Shown here: positions 23,648 through 32,811 of the stretch, one piece after another
How positions within the stretch are numbered: the stretch's first letter is position 1
Layout: each line of letters begins with the position of its first letter
NCBI GenBank assembly: GCA_937961455.1
Contig: CALGNN010000221.1
Coordinates: 1-33,272, forward strand
Direction: 5' to 3'
Length of the DNA stretch: 33,272 bases
Origin: an uncultured Saprospiraceae bacterium
GTDB lineage: Bacteria > Bacteroidota > Bacteroidia > Chitinophagales > Saprospiraceae
Translations under genes and position numbers: made by a program
The notes under the pieces: model-generated
Told to the model about the DNA's origin: nothing
The model's database searches: none
What the model saw: the letters and a program-made list of their open reading frames with translations, nothing else

Positions 23648-26600
23648 ATGAAAAATCTTCAAGCCAATAATAAAAAATTGATTCGAATGAAATACGCAAA
23701 AGCATTTAACAAAATATCTTCCATTAAATGGATGATAAAATGTTTGACTATAATAGCATTTTGCTCTACCAGCTTCACCCTACTTGCACAACCTGTTTTT
23801 CCTGTTACAGCCACAGCTCAATCATTTCCTCCGCATACGGGTAATCTTGCGGAGATGGTGCAATCCGGAGTCAACAAACTAAGTGCAACATTCATGCTTA
23901 ATGATGTAAATGAGATTGCCTATCAGGCACGCCTAAAGGTTGCAATCAAAGGAGCAGGTATTGAACTCAGAACAAAAGAAAATTTCATTTCGCATCCCAT
24001 CAATTTGAGTTTTGGTGTTCCTGTGACCTTACAAGGAATTGACCTTTCTCAATACTTCGACATCAACAATCTTGATTTTATTGGCTATAGCATACAAGAT
24101 TACAATGCCCAAGGCGGCTTGCCTCCCGGATTATATGAGATCTGTTTCGAGTTATATGATTACGATAGAAGCAATGAAGAAGCAGCTTCTAATATATCAT
24201 GCACCATGATCTCAGCGACCGTACTTGACCCACCAGTAGTGATTGGACCTATTGGGCAACTACCTTCTCTTCAAGTAAATCAACAACTGCTTTTGAATTG
24301 GGAAAGAATGGACAATGGCGTCTTTCCAACAGAATATACCGTAGAAGTCTATGAATGGCCATACAGCTCAAACCTAAGTCCTGATCAAATATTAATATTT
24401 AATCAGCCCCACTTTACTAAGACTGTAATGACGCAAACTAGTTATCAAATGCAGCCTCATGATCCTCCCATGGATTTAGGATCTCGCTACCTGATTCAGG
24501 TGCAAATTAGAGACATTACCTTACAAAATGGATTTAAAAATAATGGCTGGAGTGAAGTGCAGAGTTTCGTCTTTGGTGAAGCTTGTGAATTTCCATCTGG
24601 AGTCGGCATCATTGATACAGGTAAAACAAATGTAAAAGTAAACTGGGATCCTTTTGTGGGTTACAATGAATATGTTGTTAGATATCGAGAAAAAATTGCA
24701 GGAAGTCAATGGTATGAAGATCAAGCATTTTTTGCTCCCCACACCATTAAAGATCTTCAAGACAATACGACATATGAATATTCCATTCAAACACTATGTA
24801 ATGGTAAAGTGGAAAGTGACTTTTCTCCTATAGGTACTTTTACCACAAAAAAAGATCCTTTTGATCCTTCTCTATATAATTGTGGTGATAAAAGCACTTT
24901 CCCAAGACCTAGCAATACAACTCCAATAGATAATTTATTTCCCGGAGACATTATTACCATTTCTGGCTTTCCAGCAAAAATCATTACAGCCTCTAAAAAT
25001 AGTAAAGGAAGATGGGTCGGATATGCAGACGTAGAAGTCGGGTGGCTTGGTTTGCAATTTTTTGGAAGGTTTAAAAGTCTAGCAGTTAATAGCGATCGTG
25101 AAGTTCTTGATGGCAATATCGTAATAGTATCTGAGGGGTTAAAGAAACTACCAGGGTTTATTTCAGCCGACTCAATTGCTAAAATTAATATTGGAATTAA
25201 TGATACAGATTTCTGTGGCAATTTACCAAAGGCTATCAAACCCTTATCTCAAACAGGTCCTGGAGACTTAGATTCATCATATGCGACTGTAGATCTAGCA
25301 GCCCAAGGTGGTTTTATTCCGTACAATCCGAATAAGCCCCAAGTAGGTGTAGACGATAGTTACTTTTATGACCCCTATAATCCATTCAACAAAGTTGCCT
25401 CTTACAATCCAACTGATTACAGCAACCCCAACAACCCTTACACTGAAGACAATCCTTTTAAGGGAGATAACATGTGGAATCCTTATAACACTTTTGATCC
25501 TTATGATCCCTTTGATTATGATGATCCCTCTAATCCCTATTCTCCTGGAAAACCTTACGAAGGTGAAAATTTGCACAAATTTAATACATCGGATGCCTTT
25601 GACATGGGACTAAATTTAGGCTCCAATACTTTGCCTTATGGGCTGACGGTTGCTGGAGATGGCGGGAAAGGAATCGTCATTGCTTTGGATAATTTTAAGT
25701 TCACTCCTACAGGTGCTTTACTCAATGCATTTATGCAAACCACGATTCCAAGTCCAAATGGGGGAAAGCCAACGGTGCTTGCATTCCAATTAAAAAATGC
25801 ATCATTTCATCCAGGTGGTCTTGTAGGAGAATCAAAACTCCGCTTAGCAAATAACATCTCAATCCCTTTTAATGATAAGATTAATATCACTTTTGAGAAG
25901 GGAAAGAAAACCTATGTTGGTTGGGATTGTCACGGTTTCAAATCGATGTCTGTCAAAGGGAAAGTCGAGTTTTGCAGAGATTTGATGGTTCCTATTGATT
26001 GGAATAAAGGTTTACCTAAAGATTCAACCTACGTTACAGGCTTTTTCCAAATTCAATCACCTGACCCAAATGAATTTATTGCTGATGTTTCAGTATCACC
26101 TTTTGAATTTACCAAATTACCCGAATGGACCTTTTTTGTCGATCGAATGATTTTTGATTTTAGTGGCAAAAAAACACCCCCTTCAGTTATATTTCCTTAC
26201 GGATATGAAAATGCAGATGTCAATGCGCAGTTTACAAACACAGAAGGAATTCTAGGAAGATCCAGTCCAGAATGGGAAGGATTTTACTTAAAAGCCATGA
26301 GGGTAAGATTACCTAAAAGATTTAAAAAATCTGCTTCTGAAGATACTAATGGAGATGGAACAATAGACGAAGACGATATAGAAGAAGATAACGACCCTAT
26401 TATTCTAACAGAAGACGATATCGATGATGATGGAAATTTAATAGCGGATCTTTTCGATGATGATGACGATCCAATAATAATTGTGGATGAGGACTATTGC
26501 GATAACAATCCTTGTGATATACCACCTGGAAATGGCTACAATCAAAGTTGGTATGAAACCATCATGGCTCAATCAAAAGATCGGAAGCAAATAGAATTCG

Positions 26601-29600
26601 GTGTTGAGAATATCATAATTGATGCTACAGGAGTCACAGGATATATTTATGGGAGCAAGCTAGTTGATCACAAAGATGCTAGAATTGGATCCTGGGGATT
26701 CGGAATAGATTCTGTTGGCATAGGAATTAAACAAAACGAATTCCATAAAGCTTATTTAAAAGGCGTTATTGACGTACCAGCATTCGAAACGCCTCTAGGA
26801 TATCAATGCCTTATTCAACCGCCAAAATATATGTTTGGAATTCACTCTGTTGACACCGTCAACTTCCAAGCAATGAAGGCAAATCTTAGCTTGTACGATT
26901 CTGAACTCAATGTCACTTACTTTGACAATGATGATGAGTTTCGAGTAGAAGGTAATTTTTCAGGCATAGCAACCTTTGGTGCACCTACTGGCGACACCAC
27001 TAAAACGGATGTCAACATTGATTCATTGAAAGTACCCGGAGTCGCTTTTCAAAAATTTAAATTAAAATCATTTTACCCATATGTTGAACCAGGGTCCTGG
27101 CAATTCAGTGCAGGAAATACGGCTAAGAATAAATTAGCTGGATTCCCAATAACCATTAGTGAAGTAGGTTTTCTTCAATATCAAGATAAGTCAGCAGTAG
27201 AATTTAGAATTGGAGCAGCTGTTAATTTGGTGAAGGATAAAGACAATGGTTTTGCGGGAGAAGGAAACATAGGTATCATTTGTGATATCAATCTAGACCC
27301 AAATACCAATAGACAAAAATGGACCTTCAATCGAGTTGTAGTAAATGAACTTTCACTCGACTATAAATCTACTGGATTTAATCTAAGAGGATCGATTGGT
27401 TGGTATGAGGCGATGCCCACATATGGCTCTGGATTCAGAGCCATGATTGAGGCAGAGTTTAAACCAAAGATTGCACTTGGAGCCGTATTCCAGTGTGGCT
27501 CAGTTGAAGATGAAAATGGCGTACCCTTTAGATACTGGATGGCAGATGCTGCTATGGCATGGAACCCTGGCATTGCTTTGGGAGGTTCAGGTCTGGCCTT
27601 ATATGGCCTTGGAGGAGGCGCCTCCTACCACATGGAAAGAAAAGGTTTTGCATCTGTAAAAATACCAGATAAATCACAGACCGATGATGATGGAAATGAT
27701 ATCGATGATGAAATACATAATATGGACATTGATATTGGAGATCTTGGAATGTCTCTCTCAGGAACAAGGTATGTACCTACTAAAGAAGTAGGCCTTGGCA
27801 TAAAAGCAATGGTTGGATTTGGTGCTATAAAAAGGGAAGCATTTAATGGAGACCTTACATTCGAAATTACCTTTACACCGAATTGGGGTGTCAACAGAGT
27901 TGGCTTACAAGGGAATCTTAAATTTATGACACCCCCTAAATTACCTAACAAGCCCCAAGACCCTCCTTCATTGGCAGCCAAAATGGACTTGCAATACAAT
28001 GTTCCTAAAAAAGAATTTCATGCCAACATAAAAATATTTGTATACGCGGTTAAAGGTATGATTCGTGGGGCTTATACTTTCCCTAAACACATGGCAGGTG
28101 AAGGAGTGATTCATGGCAATCCTGATGAATGGTATGTCTACTTAGGTACGCCACAAAAAAGAATAAAATTGAATTTTGATTTATTGGCATTATTACGAAA
28201 AGATGATTCAAATGATCAAAATGCCAACGCGGATGTAGATGACGGGAATCCATTATCAGGAAATGACAATCTCTTCGATGATGCAGAAGATGATGACGAG
28301 GATAGCGATGATATGTTTTTTGATGATGACGACTCAGACATAGTTTTAGATGATGATGATGATGACGATGACACGCTCCCAGATTTTGGAGATGATGCGG
28401 AAGAAGATGATGACATAGCAGCCGATGATGATAGCAATTCTTACGAAATTGCAGATATAGGTATGATGCTAACGGCCTATTTAGATTTTGGATCAAAACT
28501 ACCACCATTCCCTCCTCCACCTGCACGAGTACAAAGTATCCTTGGTGATGGAGATTACAACATTACTTCTAGAGATGATCCTAGATTTTCAAATGGTGGT
28601 GGATTACTTCTAGGTTTTTCACAAGATATCAGTATCCCAGAAGTCAAATTCTTATTGTTCTATGCATCATTTTACGCAGGTTGGGGTTTTGATGCCATGC
28701 TGCAAAATGTTGGCAATGAAGCAAGGTGTGCATCAGATCCGAGTAATACTGAACCAATAGGAATTAAGGGCTGGTATGCCACTGGACAAATCTATGCTTA
28801 CCTAGAAGGTTCTATTGGGCTCTTTGTTGATATTTTCGGACTCAAAGGAAGGTTTGAAATTCTTAGTATTGGAGCAGCAGCATTACTTCAAGCACAATTG
28901 CCAAATCCAGAGTGGATGCGTGGGTTCATTGGAGGTTATTATAGCATTCTTGGTGGACTAGTTAAGGGTACCTGTAATTTCAAATTTGAAGTGGGAGAAA
29001 AATGTGACATCATTGGAGCTGACCAATTAGCCGGAATTAAAATCATCGCCTCTACTTCCCCTGATGCGAATAGCACCTCAGACGTTGATGTATTCACCGT
29101 ACCCCAAGTAGCATTTAGTATGCCTATGGGCAAGGTCTTCAAAATTCCTGATGACGACGGTGAAATGGAATATTATCGAGCAAAACTAGATACTTTCAAA
29201 GTAGTAAATCTAAGTACTGGACGTGAAGTCCTTGGAGAAAAAACTTGGAGTATTAAGGGAGATGTAATCAGCTTAAATCCTGAAGACGTTTTAGATGGAC
29301 TGACTGAGCATAGACTTATTGTTGTAGCTGGAGTTGAAAAATCTACTGATCAAGGAGCAAGTTGGAAAGAACTTATAAGCACTAAAACAGGTCAGCCATA
29401 TAAGCAGGAAGAAGAAATTATATTCACTACTGATGAAGCGCCTGATTACATTCCATATCATAATGTTGCATACAGTTATCCCATTGTTGATCAATTGAAT
29501 TTCCTAAAAGATGAGAGTGCATCTGGATATATTAAACTAAAGCAGGGTCAAGATTATCTCTTTAAAACGGAGCCTGCTTTTAAATTAGATCCAGCAGATT

Positions 29601-30616
29601 GGAATCAAAAGATTGTTTTCACACAAACTAATTCAACAAGAGGATTCGCCGACTTTAGTTATAACGGCACAGATAACCAAGTCAACTTTGCCATACCAGG
29701 TGGCAACCTTATGACAGACATGATCTGTTCAATGGAATTGATTAACATTCCTACTAGTATGGATGAATTTGAAGTTGACCAAAATGTAATTGAAATCGAA
29801 ACGGATGCATTGGCAAATGTTCAACAAGAAGATGATCCAAATACTGATGATGATGAATTTAGTACCATCCTAATTCAAGACAAACAAATCCAAGGTGGTA
29901 TAACTCAATCAGATACAGCAAAAATTTTCGGACTACATTTTAGAACAAGCCTTCATAATACATGGCTGGCAAAAATGAATGCATTAGATCTTTCTAATGA
30001 ATGGCATTACGCCACCTATTTATATGATAATCAAAATGAAGGAAATTCGATTGACATTTTTGGAATGGATATCGAAGGCCAAGAAAAGTTTGATCAGTTC
30101 GAGCTTGAAGGATATCACAATGGAGATGACAACATCAATGCACTTATAGCCGTCGAAGCGGATCTTTTGAATACCGCAAACAGCTGGGGAGATTCCATAA
30201 ATATTATGATGTACAATCATGTTCCTAATTCTGATATTCCAATGAATTGGAGAGATCAGGAAATACTTGGAGCTCCGCCAATAAGATCCATCCCGTTAAG
30301 CCAACAATTTGATCTACAGAAATTGACGGCTGCAGATGTTCAAGCCAATTTTGTAACGCTTCATGAGTTTAGAACGAAGGCTGTATACAAAGTGCCATGG
30401 CAAGCTTATAAGGATAATATCCAATTTAGGCCTCTGGTGGCTACCTACATTTACAACAATCAAAATTACCCTCCAGCCTATCAAAATTTGGTTAACTGGA
30501 GATATAAATTCCCTGAGTATGGAAGCTATAGAGCATTGATGCATTACATCCTTCCCGGAAAGGATACTCCAAACTCTACCTATTTTCTAGATTTTAATTA
30601 TGGAAGTTCAAATTAA
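23648..30616 (+). CDS. Giant 2,322-residue exported protein with FN3 domain and acidic linkers
   Basis: The largest gene of the window. A Sec signal ends in FTLLAQ (residue 48); translation may start at M1 or at M14 or M29, which give a tidier signal. Layout: an N-terminal beta domain about 50-190 (NLDFIGYSIQDYNAQGG, LPPGLYEICFELYDYD) of a kind seen in large Bacteroidota surface proteins; Ig-like region 195-310; one fibronectin III domain 313-403; a beta segment 420-520; an Asn/Asp-Pro-aromatic repeat tract about 555-640; long beta-rich regions; acidic Asp-rich linkers near 896-960, 1345 and 1518-1602; and C-terminal Ig-like and mixed parts. I see no enzymatic motif and no T9SS sorting domain at the end. 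Probably a surface or periplasm-spanning structural protein; the function is unknown. Confidence 0.8.
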   Translation: MKNLQANNKKLIRMKYAKAFNKISSIKWMIKCLTIIAFCSTSFTLLAQPVFPVTATAQSFPPHTGNLAEMVQSGVNKLSATFMLNDVNEIAYQARLKVAIKGAGIELRTKENFISHPINLSFGVPVTLQGIDLSQYFDINNLDFIGYSIQDYNAQGGLPPGLYEICFELYDYDRSNEEAASNISCTMISATVLDPPVVIGPIGQLPSLQVNQQLLLNWERMDNGVFPTEYTVEVYEWPYSSNLSPDQILIFNQPHFTKTVMTQTSYQMQPHDPPMDLGSRYLIQVQIRDITLQNGFKNNGWSEVQSFVFGEACEFPSGVGIIDTGKTNVKVNWDPFVGYNEYVVRYREKIAGSQWYEDQAFFAPHTIKDLQDNTTYEYSIQTLCNGKVESDFSPIGTFTTKKDPFDPSLYNCGDKSTFPRPSNTTPIDNLFPGDIITISGFPAKIITASKNSKGRWVGYADVEVGWLGLQFFGRFKSLAVNSDREVLDGNIVIVSEGLKKLPGFISADSIAKINIGINDTDFCGNLPKAIKPLSQTGPGDLDSSYATVDLAAQGGFIPYNPNKPQVGVDDSYFYDPYNPFNKVASYNPTDYSNPNNPYTEDNPFKGDNMWNPYNTFDPYDPFDYDDPSNPYSPGKPYEGENLHKFNTSDAFDMGLNLGSNTLPYGLTVAGDGGKGIVIALDNFKFTPTGALLNAFMQTTIPSPNGGKPTVLAFQLKNASFHPGGLVGESKLRLANNISIPFNDKINITFEKGKKTYVGWDCHGFKSMSVKGKVEFCRDLMVPIDWNKGLPKDSTYVTGFFQIQSPDPNEFIADVSVSPFEFTKLPEWTFFVDRMIFDFSGKKTPPSVIFPYGYENADVNAQFTNTEGILGRSSPEWEGFYLKAMRVRLPKRFKKSASEDTNGDGTIDEDDIEEDNDPIILTEDDIDDDGNLIADLFDDDDDPIIIVDEDYCDNNPCDIPPGNGYNQSWYETIMAQSKDRKQIEFGVENIIIDATGVTGYIYGSKLVDHKDARIGSWGFGIDSVGIGIKQNEFHKAYLKGVIDVPAFETPLGYQCLIQPPKYMFGIHSVDTVNFQAMKANLSLYDSELNVTYFDNDDEFRVEGNFSGIATFGAPTGDTTKTDVNIDSLKVPGVAFQKFKLKSFYPYVEPGSWQFSAGNTAKNKLAGFPITISEVGFLQYQDKSAVEFRIGAAVNLVKDKDNGFAGEGNIGIICDINLDPNTNRQKWTFNRVVVNELSLDYKSTGFNLRGSIGWYEAMPTYGSGFRAMIEAEFKPKIALGAVFQCGSVEDENGVPFRYWMADAAMAWNPGIALGGSGLALYGLGGGASYHMERKGFASVKIPDKSQTDDDGNDIDDEIHNMDIDIGDLGMSLSGTRYVPTKEVGLGIKAMVGFGAIKREAFNGDLTFEITFTPNWGVNRVGLQGNLKFMTPPKLPNKPQDPPSLAAKMDLQYNVPKKEFHANIKIFVYAVKGMIRGAYTFPKHMAGEGVIHGNPDEWYVYLGTPQKRIKLNFDLLALLRKDDSNDQNANADVDDGNPLSGNDNLFDDAEDDDEDSDDMFFDDDDSDIVLDDDDDDDDTLPDFGDDAEEDDDIAADDDSNSYEIADIGMMLTAYLDFGSKLPPFPPPPARVQSILGDGDYNITSRDDPRFSNGGGLLLGFSQDISIPEVKFLLFYASFYAGWGFDAMLQNVGNEARCASDPSNTEPIGIKGWYATGQIYAYLEGSIGLFVDIFGLKGRFEILSIGAAALLQAQLPNPEWMRGFIGGYYSILGGLVKGTCNFKFEVGEKCDIIGADQLAGIKIIASTSPDANSTSDVDVFTVPQVAFSMPMGKVFKIPDDDGEMEYYRAKLDTFKVVNLSTGREVLGEKTWSIKGDVISLNPEDVLDGLTEHRLIVVAGVEKSTDQGASWKELISTKTGQPYKQEEEIIFTTDEAPDYIPYHNVAYSYPIVDQLNFLKDESASGYIKLKQGQDYLFKTEPAFKLDPADWNQKIVFTQTNSTRGFADFSYNGTDNQVNFAIPGGNLMTDMICSMELINIPTSMDEFEVDQNVIEIETDALANVQQEDDPNTDDDEFSTILIQDKQIQGGITQSDTAKIFGLHFRTSLHNTWLAKMNALDLSNEWHYATYLYDNQNEGNSIDIFGMDIEGQEKFDQFELEGYHNGDDNINALIAVEADLLNTANSWGDSINIMMYNHVPNSDIPMNWRDQEILGAPPIRSIPLSQQFDLQKLTAADVQANFVTLHEFRTKAVYKVPWQAYKDNIQFRPLVATYIYNNQNYPPAYQNLVNWRYKFPEYGSYRALMHYILPGKDTPNSTYFLDFNYGSSN
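25309..25565 (+). repeat. Protein repeat tract: (N/D)-P-(Y/F/N) motifs
   Basis: Within the giant gene, residues about 555-640 are low-complexity and built from repeated two-to-six-residue units such as DPYNPF, NPNNPY, EDNPF, WNPYNTF, DPYDPF, DDPSNPY and SPGKPY. The tract is acidic, aromatic and proline-rich, has almost no regular hydrophobic pattern, and sits between two beta-rich regions like an extended linker. Confidence 0.75.
26339..26530 (+). repeat. Acidic, possibly calcium-binding linker
   Basis: Residues about 896-960 of the giant protein contain DTNGDGTIDEDDIEEDND and later DDIDDDGN and DDDDDPI. The D-x-N-x-D-G-x-I-D spacing matches the calcium-binding loop of thrombospondin type 3 or dockerin-like repeats. 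A following Cys pair (YCDNNPCD) may form a disulfide. Confidence 0.6.
28200..28440 (+). repeat. Asp-rich low-complexity linker with GAT/GAC microsatellite
   Basis: Residues about 1518-1602 of the giant protein are dominated by Asp and Glu, including eight Asp codons in a row at bases 28349-28372 (GAT/GAC). The tract separates two beta-rich regions. The DNA here is a trinucleotide repeat that could change length by slippage without shifting the frame. Confidence 0.75.
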
Positions 30617-30620
30617 TATT

Positions 30621-32780
30621 ATGGAAAAACTGACAATAAGCATAACAATATTTCTTCTCTGTTTGAGCAGCCATTCATTTGCTCAAGTACCGTTTTTTGC
30701 TGATGATAATACACCCTCAGAGATAAAAGCTGTAAGCAGAATTTCCGAGGATGTTGTCAAACTGCGTTGGGCTCCAACAACTCCCGAAGCATGGAGAGCA
30801 CTTAATGAAGTAGGATTTAATGTAGATCGATATACCCTTATGGTAGGAACTGAAGTTTTAGACTATTCCAGCCGCAGGAAAGGAACCCGATTAAATGATG
30901 CCCCTCTTAAACCATCTGCTAACGAAAAAGCTTGGCAGCTAATAAGTAGAGGAAATGACTTTGCACCTGTAGCTGCACAAGCTATTTATGGCGAATCATT
31001 CACTCCACAAATGGGTGATGAATTTAATCCGGAAACGATACAAAACATTGCTCAGGAAGAACAAAATCGATTCGGCTTCACCCTCTTTGCAGCAGATCAT
31101 TCATTTGAACTCGCAAGCTTTATAGGATTAGGAATTATTGATAAAGATATTACTCCAGGTGAGCGATACCTATATAAAATTTATCCAGCTGATTCAACAC
31201 AGATTTTTATCGACACAGCCTTTGCATACGTAGATGATCAGTCCGCATACCCTCTGCCAAAAATTATTGATGTACAAGCAGATTTTGCAGACAAAAAAGT
31301 AAGTGTTAGTTGGGACAAAGAAATCTTCAGCCAATTTTATGTAAGCTTCAATATTGAAAAGTCTAGAGATGGTCTAGATTGGGAATTGCTAAATGACCTT
31401 CCATTCATAACTACAGATAGATCTATAACAGAACAAACTTATGCTCACTATGTAGACACTTTGGAATTCAACAACCTTCCCTACTTCTATAGAATTTCTG
31501 GAAGAACCATTTTTGATGAACAAGGTCCTCCATCTGATGCCGTGCAAGGTATGGGCAAAAGTCCCTTGCCAAATTTTTCTCCATTCATTTCTGGAGTTTT
31601 AGAATTAAATACAGGAGAACTCACCATAGAATGGGAATTTGACAAAGAAGACGAAGCGCAAATTATAGGTTTTCATGTTGCTCGGTCTCAAAATGCTGAT
31701 GGGCCTTTCGAGCAAATTTCCACTCAGATCATTGAAGCTAACAAACGATTGTATGTTGATGAAAACCCTGTCGCTGCTGCCTACTATGTGGTATCTGCAA
31801 TTGATATGTATAATAGGCCCTTAGAATCATTCTCTGCCCTAGCCCAACTTTATGATGAAGATCCTCCTGCCATTCCTGAAAATGTAAGAGGAAAAATAAT
31901 GGAAGATGGGAAGATGGTTATTACATGGGATAAAAACACGACCGATGATGACTTTTTCGGCAATAGAGTATGGCTATCAAATAACCCCTATGGAGAATAC
32001 AGTCAAATAACTGTTGGGCCAACAGAGAAAGGTTATCACATAGATTCAGTTAGCTTAAACACACTTTCCGAAATTGTATTTATCAAACTTACTGCTGAAG
32101 ACTTGCGAGGAAATGTGTCCGATTTTTCGCCATATGCAGAAGTCATGCGACCAGATACTATAGCTCCAGTAGCACCTCACTTCAAGGAATATGAGGCTAG
32201 TAATGAATGGATAGAAATTGCTTGGGCGAATAGTCCAAGTGGAGATGTAAGTACATTGGAAATTAAAAAACGAGTAAAGGGTTCAACCAATTGGGCTACG
32301 CTCAAAACTTTTAATTACCCTGAGGACGCAGGTGTTCGATTTTTTAGAGACACCAGTGGCGCAGTGAAAAATCGCTTCGAATATATGCTTAGAGTTACAG
32401 ATGATGTTGGACTGATTGCAGACTCTAAAATATTAGAACTTAAAAAAATACCTAAGGCCGTAAGAAATGGAATTGAAAAGATTGAGTCTAGTGTCGACAG
32501 ACGTGATAAATATATCAATCTTGATTGGGATTATTCATTCGACGAAGACCTGATTGCATTTAGAATCTATCGAGCCATAGACAACAAACCTTTAGTAATT
32601 ATAGATGCCTTAAAGGCTGATGACGCTCTTATAAAAGAAGCAAAGAAAAATCAGTCAGCACAATTCAGATTTAAAGACGAATCCCTAAAAATGAATACTA
32701 CCTATCACTATCAAGTAAAAGCCATTTTCAAGAATGGTGCCCAATCTCCTAGAAGTGAGGTAATCGTGGTAGACTATTAA
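30621..32780 (+). CDS. Exported multi-fibronectin-III protein
   Basis: Counted from the ATG at 30621 the product has 719 residues and a clean signal peptide (MEKLTISITIFLLCLSSHSF, then AQ). An in-frame ATG at 30600 would overlap the giant gene by 17 bases and add a polar stretch before the signal, so I prefer 30621, five bases after the giant's stop. An N-terminal region (EIKAVSRISEDVVKLRWAP) is followed by about five FN3-like modules starting near residues 210, 315, 414, 515 and 612, each with the strand pattern V-x-(I/V)-x-W-D (KVSVSWDKE, ELTIEWEFD, KMVITWDKN, WIEIAWANS, YINLDWDYS). No enzymatic motif and no T9SS tail are seen. It probably binds or scaffolds the giant protein or barrel at the cell surface. 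Confidence 0.8.
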   Translation: MEKLTISITIFLLCLSSHSFAQVPFFADDNTPSEIKAVSRISEDVVKLRWAPTTPEAWRALNEVGFNVDRYTLMVGTEVLDYSSRRKGTRLNDAPLKPSANEKAWQLISRGNDFAPVAAQAIYGESFTPQMGDEFNPETIQNIAQEEQNRFGFTLFAADHSFELASFIGLGIIDKDITPGERYLYKIYPADSTQIFIDTAFAYVDDQSAYPLPKIIDVQADFADKKVSVSWDKEIFSQFYVSFNIEKSRDGLDWELLNDLPFITTDRSITEQTYAHYVDTLEFNNLPYFYRISGRTIFDEQGPPSDAVQGMGKSPLPNFSPFISGVLELNTGELTIEWEFDKEDEAQIIGFHVARSQNADGPFEQISTQIIEANKRLYVDENPVAAAYYVVSAIDMYNRPLESFSALAQLYDEDPPAIPENVRGKIMEDGKMVITWDKNTTDDDFFGNRVWLSNNPYGEYSQITVGPTEKGYHIDSVSLNTLSEIVFIKLTAEDLRGNVSDFSPYAEVMRPDTIAPVAPHFKEYEASNEWIEIAWANSPSGDVSTLEIKKRVKGSTNWATLKTFNYPEDAGVRFFRDTSGAVKNRFEYMLRVTDDVGLIADSKILELKKIPKAVRNGIEKIESSVDRRDKYINLDWDYSFDEDLIAFRIYRAIDNKPLVIIDALKADDALIKEAKKNQSAQFRFKDESLKMNTTYHYQVKAIFKNGAQSPRSEVIVVDY

Positions 32781-32811
32781 ATCAAATTAAATTCCTTTCA
32801 AAGAATAGGCT

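Noticed and set aside
26339-26400. Dockerin domain indicating a cellulosome
   Set aside because: Only one DxNxDGxID-like loop is present, without the paired helices or a cohesin in the window; a calcium-binding acidic linker fits better.
28083-28526. Minus-strand open frame rich in His, with another rich in Ser in a second frame (28216-28437)
   Set aside because: They are antisense readings of the GAT/GAC repeat of the giant gene, which gives artificial His- or Ser-rich translations.
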